Of a DNA stretch of 20,231 bases, positions 1-9,800 are shown one piece after another. How positions within the stretch are numbered: position 1 is the stretch's first letter; each line of letters opens with the position of its first letter. The stretch is from Phycisphaerae bacterium (GTDB lineage: Bacteria; Planctomycetota; Phycisphaerae; UBA1845): assembly GCA_029260155.1 (NCBI GenBank), contig JAJDDU010000314.1:1-20231 (forward strand), written 5' to 3'. A program made the position numbers and the translations under genes. Below the pieces are notes generated by a model that saw nothing but the letters and a program-made list of their open reading frames with translations, ran no database searches and had not been told where the DNA came from.

Positions 1-941
1 GGCGCTGTCAGCGTAACATCGGCCCCCGGCGCAAACGAAAGACGCAGGGGTGTATCTCCGACGCCCTCCCCGAAGAAGTCTTCCGGTGTCACCGCAATCT
101 CGACGCCGGCGGCCACTTCCGAATGCACATCCAGCGTAAAGAGCTGGCCCGTGAACTTCGTCTGCAACGCAGCGAAGTCAGTCAGATCAACGTCGTCGTC
201 GTCATCGAAGTCGAAGGTCGCGCAACCGTTGTCTTCCAGCCCGCCCCAGGGGCCACTCACACAGCCCACGTAGGCAACGTAATCATCCACATCGATATCG
301 GTATCGTCGTCCACATCACCGTTGGGAACTGCCAAGGTCAGATCGATCCGCATGCGCCCGAGCGGCGTTCCCGCAAGCGGGGGAAAGCCGATGGCTTCGG
401 CAAATTCCAGAGAGGTCAGAATGTCGATTTCAGCCACGACAAGTTGCCCCGTGGCATCGTCGTATGCGACCTCGCCGATCACGAAATCTCCCAGAGGCAA
501 GAGCACGTCAAGAACGGGCGGTATCTCGAAGCGACCGAGGAAGTAGGACTCTTCCGGCTCGTGCTCAGCATCCTGGATAAGCGAGAAATCCCCGAACTCC
601 ACCAACGTCGGAGGGCTGGGCACGGTGTACGTAATGCCCCCCAACACGTCCAGTCGACCATTGCGAAAACCAGCGAACTGACCGTCGCCCACGTTTATGC
701 TGAACGACGAGTCCTCGACGACGAGCAATCCAATGTCGAACCCCGCTGCGGGTTCCGCCGGCGAGTCGATGTCCACGATGACCAGCCCAGCCACGAAGTC
801 CTCCGCGAACGAGAGCGATACCACGCCGCTCTTCACCCGTCGCACCGCCGCGTGGGAGGTGGACGCCACGAGCAACCCGATCAAGGCCGCTGCCAGAATT
901 CTGAATTCTGAATTCTGAATTCCAAACTTGCTTCGACACAT
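1..941 (-). CDS. Exported protein of unknown family with internal dockerin-like pair (5' part; runs off the left edge)
   Basis: An uninterrupted frame of 313 codons runs from ATG at 941 to the window edge without a stop. The N-terminus (MCRSKFGIQ..., then LAAALIGLLVASTSHA) reads as a signal peptide with cleavage after SHA near residue 31, so the product is probably exported. Purine-rich AGAGGAAAGGGGG lies about 11 nt upstream of the ATG. Residues 32-206 are beta-rich, acidic and low in Cys, and I do not recognise the family. Residues 208-266 (144-320) form a dockerin-like pair: one Asp-rich loop (DDDTDIDVDDY), a Cys-x12-Cys segment, then a second loop (DFDDDDDVDLTDF). The protein continues past this (VAAGVEIAVTPEDFF), so the module is internal. 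The frame is certain; the function is unknown. A 7-bp repeat lies inside the signal-peptide codons. Confidence 0.8.
   Translation of the reverse strand, partial: MCRSKFGIQNSEFRILAAALIGLLVASTSHAAVRRVKSGVVSLSFAEDFVAGLVIVDIDSPAEPAAGFDIGLLVVEDSSFSINVGDGQFAGFRNGRLDVLGGITYTVPSPPTLVEFGDFSLIQDAEHEPEESYFLGRFEIPPVLDVLLPLGDFVIGEVAYDDATGQLVVAEIDILTSLEFAEAIGFPPLAGTPLGRMRIDLTLAVPNGDVDDDTDIDVDDYVAYVGCVSGPWGGLEDNGCATFDFDDDDDVDLTDFAALQTKFTGQLFTLDVHSEVAAGVEIAVTPEDFFGEGVGDTPLRLSFAPGADVTLTA
896..922. repeat. Four tandem GAATTC copies at 7-bp period inside a signal-peptide coding region
   Basis: GAATTC occurs at 896-901, 903-908, 910-915 and 917-922, each separated by a single T on the plus strand. The block falls on codons 7-16 of the minus-strand exported protein. 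Because 7 is not a multiple of 3, gain or loss of one copy would shift the reading frame. The block is also nearly self-complementary. The repeat itself is directly visible; any role in switching is inference. Confidence 0.9.
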
Positions 942-1138
942 GAGATCGTCGCCCCCTTTCCTCTCTACCCAACGCCCGACGTCAAGACCCGGCGCAGTCG
1001 TTTCCCAAGCTCTCGACTTTCCCGAATAGACCGTTCACCGCACAATCTACCAGGATGTTCGTGCGGGCAACCGAAAAATGCGGCACATTTACAATTCGCG
1101 ACAACTCACGATGTGGTGTCGACAGAGAACCGATTGCT

Positions 1139-1169
1139 GGTAGCTGCCCCCTGACAGCCCAGAGCTACC
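1139..1169 (-). terminator. Possible weak hairpin at the 3' end of the kinase gene
   Basis: GGTAGCT (1139-1145) and AGCTACC (1163-1169) are perfect 7-bp inverted arms with a 17-nt loop. The right arm contains the kinase stop codon (1165-1167). There is no T-run after it on the minus strand, so this is not a classic intrinsic terminator. The rest of the 942-1164 gap shows nothing I can support. Confidence 0.25.
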
Positions 1170-3663
1170 GAAACGGCTTCCGCGTCGCGACGTCTTCAAG
1201 ATACCGGTGCAGACTCTCGTATGGCTCGGGACGCTGCGAAACCGCCAGTGATTTCTTGAGCGCACTCAGCGCCTCTCCGGTCCGCTTCATCTGCTCAAAC
1301 GCCCGAGCCTTTTGCTCCCATGCCTCCGATTCCATGCGCTTGTTCCCGTGACGCACAGCCAGTTCGACGCGCTGGTCGATGCAATTGAGTGCATCGCTCG
1401 GGTTGCCCTGGACCAAGTGCATCTCGGCCATGTGCTCATACACGAGGGTCAACCCGTTCCAGAACTTCGTGCACTCCAGCGTCCCCAGCGCCGCATTGAA
1501 CCAGATCGACGCCTCGGAGAAATCCTCCAGCAAACAAGCACACCGCCCGATGTTCATCTGCGAGACCCCCACCATTACGCGATCGCCGATCTCTTCCGCA
1601 AGCGACAGCGCCCGCTGATGAAACTCGCGCGCCTCCGTAAAACGCTCCTGCTTGAGCAGCACAGACCCCATCCCGTTGTAAGGCCAAACCATCGACACGA
1701 GGTCATTGAAACGCTTGCAAATCTCGATGGCCCGCTCGAACGCGCGCTCCGCGTCCTCCGTCCTGCCAAGACGCATCACCACCATGCCGAGATTCGCAAA
1801 CAGCTTCGGCGTCTCCGGATTCGGATGCGCATCGCTGATCGTGGCCGCCCGATTAAGAAAATCGTATGCGACCGCGTAGTCCCCCTTGTAGTAGTACATC
1901 GCCCCAAGGTTGCCCAGCGCGACGGCCAGATCCGGTAGGTCCTTCCGCTCGCTCGCCCGCCGCTCGTGACGTGCGTGATACTCGACCGCCCGATCGTAAT
2001 CGCCCAACCGCGCGTAACACGCCCCCGTCAGGCTGATGGGATCGCCGTACTCCGGATCGAGTTCTTCGGCATCCCGCGCAAACGCGATGGCAGCGTGGTA
2101 GTCGCCATCCGCAAAAGCCCGCTTGCCATGAACGTACTTTTCATAAGCGCCCAGGCTCTCCGGACGCCCACGTACTGAACTCCGTAGGTTGGCTCGCGGC
2201 AACACCGACGCAAGCGCTTCAATGATCCGCTCGGTGAGTCGATCCTCAAGATCAAACAACGAAGAAGCAGATCCCGACACGGTGGCCAGATGTTGAGTGT
2301 CCGTGGCGTCCGGCGTGAACGCTTGAGCGATGATCCGAATCTCATCACCTTGACGCTGATAGCTCCCCGTAATCACATGCCCCACGCCCAAAAGCCGCGC
2401 CGCTTCGCCGATCTGGTCCCGCGTGGGGTCTTCGTCGGGCGTGGCACCTGTAGTCTGGCGGATGATCCCCATGACCACGGAACGGTCAGCCACGTGAACG
2501 CCTTCCAACTCCGCCATCCGACTGGAGAGCGCCTCGGCCATCGCGTCACCAATCCACGCGTCCGTTTCCTGTCGCGACAGGTTGCGAAACGTAAGCACCG
2601 TCACACCCGCGGACGCGGGGTCGCAGCCAAGCGACACCTGACGCCCCGTCGTCGCGTGATCCCGCAACGCCTGTTCCACGCGCCCAGCCGACTCGATGCG
2701 GTGCTCCCGCCGCTTGGCCAGGCAGCACTCCACCACATCACGAAGCCACTCCGGAACAATGTCACGCTCCGACTCCGACCACACAACCGGCGCGCGACGG
2801 TGCTTGTCCGCGATTTGCCCGAAGTCCGCCCCCTCGAACAAAACATGTCCCGTGAGAAGATGGTAAAGCGTTGCGCCCAAACTGTAGATGTCCGCCCGCG
2901 CGTCGATCGACACGCCCGACTCGAACTGCTCCGGTGGCATGTACAGCGGCGTCCCCACCACCTGCCCGGCATGCGTGACGTGCATGTCGTCGCCTGCTCC
3001 CGCGACTTTCACCAGCCCCAGGTCCATGATCTTGACGGTTCCATCGTGCGTCAGCATCAGATTGCTCGGCTTGATGTCGCGGTGGACCAACCCGCTCGCA
3101 TGAATCGCAGCAAGACCCGCCGCCATCTGCAAGCCCAGGCCAACAACCTGTTCAACCTCGATTAGGCCGGCCCGCTGAATGACGTGCCGGAGGTTCTGCC
3201 CACGGATGTACTCCATCACGAAGTACCAAGCGTCTTCAACACAATCACAGTCGAACACGCGCGCGACGTTCGGATGGTTCACGCGCACGCCCGCCTTCGC
3301 TTCGTTTCGCAGACGCTGGTTGGCGACGTCAGCCCACATCGCATCATCCGTTGACACGACCTTGATGACGCATGCCTGGTCCAGATGGCGATGATGCGCG
3401 AGCAGTAGCCGCCCCTGCGCCCCCGACGCCAGCACCCGAATCACCCGATACCGGTCAGCCCGAATCGCACTCCACTTCCCCGTCCAAGACTCGTCCATCA
3501 AGTCCAGGACCGAACCATCATCTTCCGTCAAGTCCGAAGCACCTTGGGGATAGACGAACTTGCACCGACCGCACCGCGCCAGATCGGTCCCGAGTATCTC
3601 ACCCACCGACGCCGAGGCCGAACAATGCGGGCAGACACAGCAAGTTTGCGAGGAAGCAATCAC
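1165..3663 (-). CDS. Soluble Ser/Thr protein kinase with zinc ribbon, TolB/FlgO-like domain and TPRs
   Basis: 832 aa. Residues 11-34 hold two CxxC knuckles (CPHC, CGRC), a likely zinc ribbon. Residues about 72-335 are a Hanks-type kinase: Gly-rich loop ASGAQGR (79-85), Lys101 in VIKVV, catalytic HRDIKPSN (194-201), DLG (214-216) in place of DFG, and GTPLYMPPEQ (237-246). Residues about 353-490 resemble the TolB/FlgO-like domain of bacterial cyclase and kinase TPR proteins (VTVLTFRNLS; LLGVGHVITGSYQ; DLEDRLTERI). Residues about 505-815 are TPR-type helical repeats. No transmembrane segment is visible, unlike many bacterial kinases, so it is probably cytosolic. The start is GTG, supported by AAGGA 6 nt upstream (around 3671-3675). 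It is divergent from polA. The substrate and signal cannot be read from the sequence; the TPR half probably recruits partners. DLG occurs in other bacterial kinases, so activity is expected. Confidence 0.93.
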   Translation of the reverse strand: MIASSQTCCVCPHCSASASVGEILGTDLARCGRCKFVYPQGASDLTEDDGSVLDLMDESWTGKWSAIRADRYRVIRVLASGAQGRLLLAHHRHLDQACVIKVVSTDDAMWADVANQRLRNEAKAGVRVNHPNVARVFDCDCVEDAWYFVMEYIRGQNLRHVIQRAGLIEVEQVVGLGLQMAAGLAAIHASGLVHRDIKPSNLMLTHDGTVKIMDLGLVKVAGAGDDMHVTHAGQVVGTPLYMPPEQFESGVSIDARADIYSLGATLYHLLTGHVLFEGADFGQIADKHRRAPVVWSESERDIVPEWLRDVVECCLAKRREHRIESAGRVEQALRDHATTGRQVSLGCDPASAGVTVLTFRNLSRQETDAWIGDAMAEALSSRMAELEGVHVADRSVVMGIIRQTTGATPDEDPTRDQIGEAARLLGVGHVITGSYQRQGDEIRIIAQAFTPDATDTQHLATVSGSASSLFDLEDRLTERIIEALASVLPRANLRSSVRGRPESLGAYEKYVHGKRAFADGDYHAAIAFARDAEELDPEYGDPISLTGACYARLGDYDRAVEYHARHERRASERKDLPDLAVALGNLGAMYYYKGDYAVAYDFLNRAATISDAHPNPETPKLFANLGMVVMRLGRTEDAERAFERAIEICKRFNDLVSMVWPYNGMGSVLLKQERFTEAREFHQRALSLAEEIGDRVMVGVSQMNIGRCACLLEDFSEASIWFNAALGTLECTKFWNGLTLVYEHMAEMHLVQGNPSDALNCIDQRVELAVRHGNKRMESEAWEQKARAFEQMKRTGEALSALKKSLAVSQRPEPYESLHRYLEDVATRKPFR

Positions 3664-3723
3664 AGCACATCCTTGGCCAGCGAAATCCTACTTCAAGTTT
3701 CCGACCTTCCCCTCGTACCTGTG

Positions 3724-3752
3724 ATTTTACAGCAACTCAAACCACGCCGTAA
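3724..3752 (-). promoter_or_regulatory. Candidate promoter of the kinase gene
   Basis: Read on the minus strand, TAAAAT (3729-3724) is a good -10 hexamer in an AT-rich patch of otherwise GC-rich DNA. At 17 bp upstream lies TTACGG (3752-3747), a poor -35. A transcript would begin near 3717, giving a leader of about 54 nt before the GTG start. The call rests on the -10 only. Confidence 0.3.
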
Positions 3753-3834
3753 GACAATAATCACGAAAAGAACCCGTATACACCTAGGGAAAACTCCCCA
3801 TTTCGGCTCGCGCGACTGCACCAGCCTTCCTATC

Positions 3835-3863
3835 TTGACATGCGCCTACCGCACTTCTAGAGT
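3835..3863 (+). promoter_or_regulatory. Sigma70-type promoter for polA
   Basis: A perfect -35 TTGACA (3835-3840) is followed by a 17-bp spacer and TAGAGT (3858-3863), which keeps the first TA and last T of the -10 consensus. Transcription would start around 3870, about 33 nt before the polA start codon. This is the best match to a housekeeping promoter in the window. Confidence 0.6.
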
Positions 3864-3902
3864 GACGCGGTCTTGAGCGTCACACCCCAGCCACCAGGAT
3901 GA

Positions 3903-6641
3903 ATGGACGGACAATCCGTGAACGCAACGCCAACAACGCGATCTCTCTACCTCCTCGACGGCCACTACCAAATCTTCCGTGCCTACTACGCGCCCATGCC
4001 GCCGCTCACGTCGCCCACCGGTGAGCCAACCACTGGCATCCACGCGTTCTGCGGTATGCTCTTCAATCTCCTTCTCAAACGAAAGCCCGACTACCTCGCC
4101 ATGGTCATGGACGTCTCCGATGCGACCGTCTTCCGACGCGACATCTATCCCGACTACAAGACCAACCGCGAGCCGCCACCCGAGGACTTCGGACCCCAAG
4201 CCGACCGCATCGTCGCCATCGTCAAAGCCATGGGAATCCCCATCCTCCGCCTCCCGGGCTTCGAAGCCGACGACCTCCTGGCCACCATCGCCGAACAACT
4301 CGCCGACCACGACCTCGACGTGTTCCTACTGAGTCGCGACAAAGACCTCCACCAACTCTTGACCGATCGCATCCACATGTACGATCCCGTCAAGGACCAA
4401 ACCCTCAACGCCGCCACCCTGCTCGAAACCAAAGGCTTCACACCCGCTCAAGCCGTCGAAATCCAAACACTCAGCGGCGATTCAGTTGACAACATCCCCG
4501 GCGTCGTCGGCATCGGCCCCAAGACCGCCCTCAAACTCATCAGCAAGTACGGCACCGCGCAGAACGTCGTCGAAAACGCAGCCGAGCTCACGCCCAAACA
4601 GAGCGAACGCGTCAAAGCGTTCGCCGAACAGATTGACCTCACACGCACCCTCGTGACGCTCCGACGCGACGTGCCCATGACGTTTGATCTGGAGGCGTGC
4701 CGACGCGACGCCATCCCCATCGACCGCGTCATCCCAATCTTCGACGAACTGGGCTTCTCGCGGCTTCGCGGACAACTCGAGTCCTTCGCCGGCCCGGACG
4801 AACCGCCCAGCGCCCCCAAACCTCCGCCACCTACGATCAAAGGAACCTACGACCTCATCGACACACCCGAGAAACTCGACTCCCTCGTCGAGCGCCTCGC
4901 CGCCGTCAAGACCTTCGCATTCGACACCGAGACCACAGGGCTCAACCCTGTCCGAAGCCACCTCGTCGGAATCTCGATCTCATGGGAAGCGGGCACTGGC
5001 TGCTACATCCCCACCCGCACCGCAATCGGCGATGCGCTCCCTATCGATCTCGTGGTCGACAAACTCAAACCCATATTCGAAGATCCTTCCGTCACCAAGT
5101 GCGGACAGAACCTCAAGTTCGACATGCTGGTCCTGCGTCAAGTCGGCATCGAGGTCGCAGGCCCCGCGTTCGACACGATGATTGCCGCCTACCTACTCGA
5201 TCCACTGCGCGCATCGCATGGCCTCGATGCCCTCAGTCGCGAGCTGCTCAACCACACGATGATCCCCATCACCGACCTGATCGGCAAAGGCAAAAACCAG
5301 ATCACCATCGACCAAGTCGACACCGCCCGCGTGGGCGAATACGCATCCGAAGACGCCGACTTCACCTGGCGACTGTTTGAATACTTCCAGCCACGCATGG
5401 CCGAATCAGCCGTGCGATCTGTCTTCGAGACCGTCGAGATGCCGTTGGTGGCGGTCCTCGCGGAAATGGAGCACAACGGCATCGCCCTGGACTCCGCCGC
5501 CCTCGCCGAAATGGGCGACGCAATGGGCGACCGCCTCTACGAACTGACCGAACAAATACACAAACTCGCCGGCTACAAGTTCAACATCGACTCCACCAAA
5601 CAACTGGCCATCGTCCTCTTCGACGAACAAGGCCTCGAAGTCGTCCGCAAGACCAAGACCGGCCGAAGCACCGACGCGGAAACACTGAGCGCGCTCGCCG
5701 CGACAACCACGAATGAAATCCCGCCGCTCATACTCGAATACCGCGAAATCGCAAAACTCAAGAGCACCTACGTCGACACGCTCCCGTCGGAAGTGTGCGA
5801 ACGCACCGGACGCATTCACAGCTCGTTCAACCAGATGGGCGCTGCCACGGGTCGGCTGTCCTCGAGCAATCCCAACTTGCAGAACATCCCCGTCCGCACC
5901 GAGATGGGCCGCCGCATTCGCGCCGCGTTCGTCGCCGCAGACACCGACCATGTGCTGCTCGCAGCAGATTATTCGCAAGTCGAGCTGCGTGTCTTGGCAC
6001 ACTTCTGCGAAGACGAGCATCTGCTAGAGGCATTTCGCCGAGAGCAGGACATTCACGCATTCGTCGCCGCACAGGTGAATGGCGTTGCATTGGCCGAGGT
6101 CACCAAAGAGCAACGCGCTGCCGCCAAAGCGGTCAACTTCGGCATCATCTACGGCCAGACTCCGTTCGGGCTTTCGCGCGCATTGGGTATTCCGATGTCC
6201 GAAGCCAAGGCCTTTATCGACACCTATTTCCTCCGCTACCCCGGCATTCGCTGGTTCATCGACCGATGTGTCAAAGAGGCCAAAGCACGCGGGTATGCAG
6301 AGACCATCACCGGGCGACAGCGTCCCGTTCCCGAGCTCGCGTCGCGCAACGGTCAGCGAGTTTCCATGGGCGAGCGCATCGCCGTCAACACGGTCGTTCA
6401 AGGCAGCGCAGCCGACCTCATCAAACGCGCTATGTACGATATTCACCACGCAATCAAGAGCGAAGACCGACCGTCAAGAATGCTCATTCAAGTTCACGAT
6501 GAGTTGGTATTCGAGATCCCCAAAGAGCACGTGGAATCTGAAGCAGAGATGATCCGCGAGAAGATGACCACAGCCATCCCCCTCAACGTCCCCGTCGTCG
6601 TCGACATCAAATGGGGCAAGAACTGGCTTGAGGGCAAGTAG
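3903..6641 (+). CDS. polA: DNA polymerase I
   Basis: 912 aa, full length for the family. It acts in gap filling, RNA primer removal and repair. Residues 1-295 are the 5' nuclease: LLDG (D19), the VMD/FRRDIYPDYKTNR block (70-89), FEADDL (120-125), SRDKD (144-148) and GDSVDNIPGVVGIGPKTA (192-209). Residues about 315-500 are the 3'-5' exonuclease with its acidic residues present: DTETTGL (D341, E343), NLKFD (N403, D407) and YASED (Y480, D484), so proofreading is probably retained. Residues about 510-912 are the polymerase: DYSQVELR (D689), O-helix K742-AVNFGIIYG with Phe746 at the site that disfavours dideoxynucleotides, and VHDE (864-867). The start is uncertain: ATG 3903 has AGGA only a few bases upstream, while GTG at 3918 (five codons in) is preceded by GGACGGA with better spacing. 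It is divergent from the kinase gene and shows no operon partner. Confidence 0.98.
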   Translation: MDGQSVNATPTTRSLYLLDGHYQIFRAYYAPMPPLTSPTGEPTTGIHAFCGMLFNLLLKRKPDYLAMVMDVSDATVFRRDIYPDYKTNREPPPEDFGPQADRIVAIVKAMGIPILRLPGFEADDLLATIAEQLADHDLDVFLLSRDKDLHQLLTDRIHMYDPVKDQTLNAATLLETKGFTPAQAVEIQTLSGDSVDNIPGVVGIGPKTALKLISKYGTAQNVVENAAELTPKQSERVKAFAEQIDLTRTLVTLRRDVPMTFDLEACRRDAIPIDRVIPIFDELGFSRLRGQLESFAGPDEPPSAPKPPPPTIKGTYDLIDTPEKLDSLVERLAAVKTFAFDTETTGLNPVRSHLVGISISWEAGTGCYIPTRTAIGDALPIDLVVDKLKPIFEDPSVTKCGQNLKFDMLVLRQVGIEVAGPAFDTMIAAYLLDPLRASHGLDALSRELLNHTMIPITDLIGKGKNQITIDQVDTARVGEYASEDADFTWRLFEYFQPRMAESAVRSVFETVEMPLVAVLAEMEHNGIALDSAALAEMGDAMGDRLYELTEQIHKLAGYKFNIDSTKQLAIVLFDEQGLEVVRKTKTGRSTDAETLSALAATTTNEIPPLILEYREIAKLKSTYVDTLPSEVCERTGRIHSSFNQMGAATGRLSSSNPNLQNIPVRTEMGRRIRAAFVAADTDHVLLAADYSQVELRVLAHFCEDEHLLEAFRREQDIHAFVAAQVNGVALAEVTKEQRAAAKAVNFGIIYGQTPFGLSRALGIPMSEAKAFIDTYFLRYPGIRWFIDRCVKEAKARGYAETITGRQRPVPELASRNGQRVSMGERIAVNTVVQGSAADLIKRAMYDIHHAIKSEDRPSRMLIQVHDELVFEIPKEHVESEAEMIREKMTTAIPLNVPVVVDIKWGKNWLEGK

Positions 6642-6690
6642 CCGGGCAAACCGCCTGGAATATGCCCATGAGCCCAACACGCCGCGGAAC

Positions 6691-6731
6691 TGGTCGATTT
6701 TGACCACGCAAGCGGGCGCTATCGTTAGAGT
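6691..6731 (+). promoter_or_regulatory. Hairpin and tentative promoter elements after polA
   Basis: In the 220-nt gap between polA and the next gene, TGGTC (6691-6695) and GACCA (6702-6706) can pair around a short loop, extended by one G-T pair. There is no clear T-run, so it is at best a weak terminator. TTGACC (6700-6705) and TAGAGT (6726-6731) resemble promoter hexamers but are 20 bp apart. A second -10-like TAGAAT lies at 6788-6793 without a well-spaced -35. One of these probably drives the beta-helix gene; the sequence does not say which. Confidence 0.25.
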
Positions 6732-6847
6732 GCAAGTGATGTACGTGGGAATCTCTCAATTGAGTGGGATCTGCGGCGCCGCCACGCTAGAATGGAACTG
6801 ATCTGCCGGCGCTTGGTCGCAGCCGGAACGTGCCCCTGAACATCACT

Positions 6848-6854
6848 AAGGAGG
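6848..6854 (+). promoter_or_regulatory. Strong Shine-Dalgarno that fixes the start at 6862
   Basis: AAGGAGG is followed by 7 nt and then ATG at 6862. The frame could be opened three bases earlier at a TTG (6859), but spacing and codon quality favour ATG 6862. Confidence 0.85.
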
Positions 6855-6861
6855 CGGGTTG

Positions 6862-9800
6862 ATGACATCAAGTTATTCGCGAGCGCGGCGGGGACCCCAT
6901 GGTCGGCACTCGGTGGAGGATCGTGCGGTACTGTGGGCCGTGAGCGTCTTCAGTGTCTTGGTGTCTGCCGGTACTGCAGCCGAGATGCGGGAAGTCGGTA
7001 CTCCGGACGCGCATGGCGACGAAGCGCGCGTCCAGGTCATCTACGTCGACCAATCCGCCATCGGTGGCAACGATGGAAGCAGTTGGAGCGACGCGTTCAT
7101 CGACCTCCAGGACGCCCTCGCAATCGCCGTAGCTGGCAATCAGATATGGGTGGTGTCCGGGTCGTACGCGCCCGACCGCGGCACGGGTGACTTCGAGGCG
7201 TCGTTTCGTATCGTCGACGGAGCTGCCATCTATGGAGGATTCGTCGGCGGCGAGGAATCCCTTGACCAACGCAACGTCCTCCTGAACGTCACAATCCTCA
7301 GCGGTCAGATCGGACCCGGCTACCTCAACAAGAGCTGCCACGTGGTTACCGCTGAAAGCACCGGCGAAGGCACTCTCGTGGATGGCTTTACCATCACCGA
7401 GGGTTATGCGAACGACTTAACCTGCGACCTGGACCGCGGAAGCGGTGTCTATGTCGACGGCGGTCATGTTACCTTTCGCAACTGCATAATCACCGAGCAC
7501 GCGACTGGAGGCAATCTCAACGGCGAAAACGGCGGCCCGGGCGCAGGCATCTACGCGCGCAACGCGAACCTTCTGTTCATCGATTGCGAGTTATCGCACA
7601 ACGCCGCAGGTGGTTACTTCTACACCACGGGTGCAGGCTCAGGGTGCGGTGGCGGACTGTTCGCAGACTCTGCCGTCGTCTTCGTGAACTGCGATCTATT
7701 AGACAATTTCGCCTCCGCCGGCGGCACTCCCACGCTCCTTGTAGGCGGCATCGGCGGCGATGGCGGAGCAATCTGCTCACACGGCGACGGCGCACTAGCC
7801 CTGATCAATTGTATGGTGGCACGCAATCACGCTGGGAGCGGGGGAAGCGGCGGTGAGTTCGGCACGGGAGGCCACGCCGGTAGCGGCGGGGCCACCGTTG
7901 GCAAGGTGTTTGCGGTGAACTGCGCGTTCATAGACAACCACGCCGGCCGGGGCGGTAACGGCTGGTTCGCGGGAGACGGCGGATCCGGTGGCGCGGTCGC
8001 CGGAGGAGGATCCTTTGGCAACTGCACTTTCGCCGGAAACAGCGCCGGACCCGGCGGGGCGACCTCGGGCGGATTTGACGGCTTGGATGGAATCGGCGGT
8101 GCCGTCATCGGGGACTCGAACTCAGCCGTGCAAAACTCCGTCTTGTGGGGCAACACCCCGGATCAAATCGGGACGACGGCCTCGATCACCTACTCCTGCG
8201 TTGAAGATGGCTGGCCGGGACAGGGCAACATCAGCGACGACCCGGGCTTTCTTGATCTCGAAGATGCAGACGCGCGCTTGTCCGCAGAGTCTCCCTGCAT
8301 CGACGCCGCAAGCAACGATCTAGTCGAGCGTGACACGTTCGACGTCGACGCGGACGGCGACGTTGATGAAGCGATCCCAAACGACGTTCAAGGAGCGCTG
8401 CGATTCTACGACGACCCCACAGCTCCGGACACCGGGCAGGGATCTCCACCGGTCGTCGATATGGGTGCGTACGAGTACTTCCCAGACTGCAACATCAACC
8501 TCATCCCCGACGACTTCGACATCATCGATGATACCAGTGACGATGCGAACCAAAACGGCGTTCCCGACGAGTGTGAGCAAGCCACCATATTCGTCGACCA
8601 AACAGCGGAGGGAGTGGACAATGGACTCACTTGGGAAGACGCGTTCACCGACCTGCAGGACGCGCTGCTATGGGCTTCGGTCAACGAGACCTTTGTGAGG
8701 GAGGTTTGGGTGGCGACCGGTCGTTACACGCCGGACCGGAGCACCGGCGACCGCCGCGCGACCTTCGAACTCAAGAACAACTTGGCAATTCTCGGCGGAT
8801 TCTCCGCTGGCGGTTCGCAGCTCGAACATCGTGATCCGGAAGCGAATGAGACCATCCTGAGCGGGGATCTCAACGGTGATGATCTGCCGGATTTCGAAAA
8901 CACCTTCGACAACAGCCGTCATGTGGTCACAGTAGAAAGCGTTGGCGTCTCGGCCGTCCTCGACGGCTTGGTGATCAGCGGCGGCGAAACTCTGGGGTTC
9001 CTTGAACGCCAAGGTGCGGGGCTCTACAGCATCGGAAGCGACTTCACGCTCGTGGACTGTGTTTTTCGGTCCCACAGTGCTCACTGGGGCGCGGCCATCT
9101 ATGTCGAGAACGCCTCCCCCCAGATCATCGGCTGCACGTTCGAGCACAATCAGGTTTGGAACGGGGGCGGAGCCATGTACAACAAGAACGCATCAACCGT
9201 CGTCATCGATTCAGTGTTCCGCGACAACGCAGATCGCGGCAGCGTTAACGGCGCTAATGGCGGTGCCGTCTACAACGATGGGGGCAGCCCCACGTTCGTC
9301 AATTGTTCACTCGTGGACAATGCGGTGCTGAATGATTTCAACGGTGGCGGGGCCATGTACAATGCCGGGCAAACCGCTACGACGCTGTTGAGCTGTCAAC
9401 TCAAGGAAAACAGTGGGGGCTCTGGTGCAGCGGTGTTCGTATCCAGCGGGCATACCCGTTTCTCGGATTGCCTTTTCGAGAGCAATGTCGCAATTCGATG
9501 GGGCGGAGCTGTCCTTACGGGCGATGACGCGCAGGCGACGGTGCAACGCTGCGTTTTTGCCGACAACGGCGCGGAACGCGGCGGAGCCTTGACAGTGGCC
9601 GGCAGCGATGCTCTGATCACTGACAGCCTGTTCATCGGTAACCACGCAACGCTGACCGGTGGCGCCCTCAACACCTCGTGGGCGGCGACGCAGCTTCGGA
9701 ACTGCACCTTGGCGCAGAACACAGCCGGGGAGCACGGAGGTGGCGTCTTCATCTGGAACAATGCCAACACCCTCACGGTCGCCGACAGTATTCTCTGGAA

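Noticed and set aside
123..911. Plus-strand open frame of 262 codons at the left edge
   Set aside because: It is antisense to the exported protein that reads continuously from 941 to 1 with a signal peptide and dockerin-like loops.
896..922. Run of EcoRI sites considered as a cloning or adapter artefact
   Set aside because: The block is in frame within a coherent signal peptide and flanked on both sides by native-looking coding and leader sequence. An artefact cannot be fully excluded without reads.
960..1060. TTGACG and TAGAGA near the 5' end of the left exported gene as a promoter
   Set aside because: On the minus strand the two hexamers are only 12 bp apart, too close for a sigma70-type promoter.
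7820..8110. Gly-rich repetitive DNA considered as a repeat array or CRISPR
   Set aside because: There are no constant-length direct repeats with unique spacers. The pattern is coding and explained by Gly-rich beta-helix loops.
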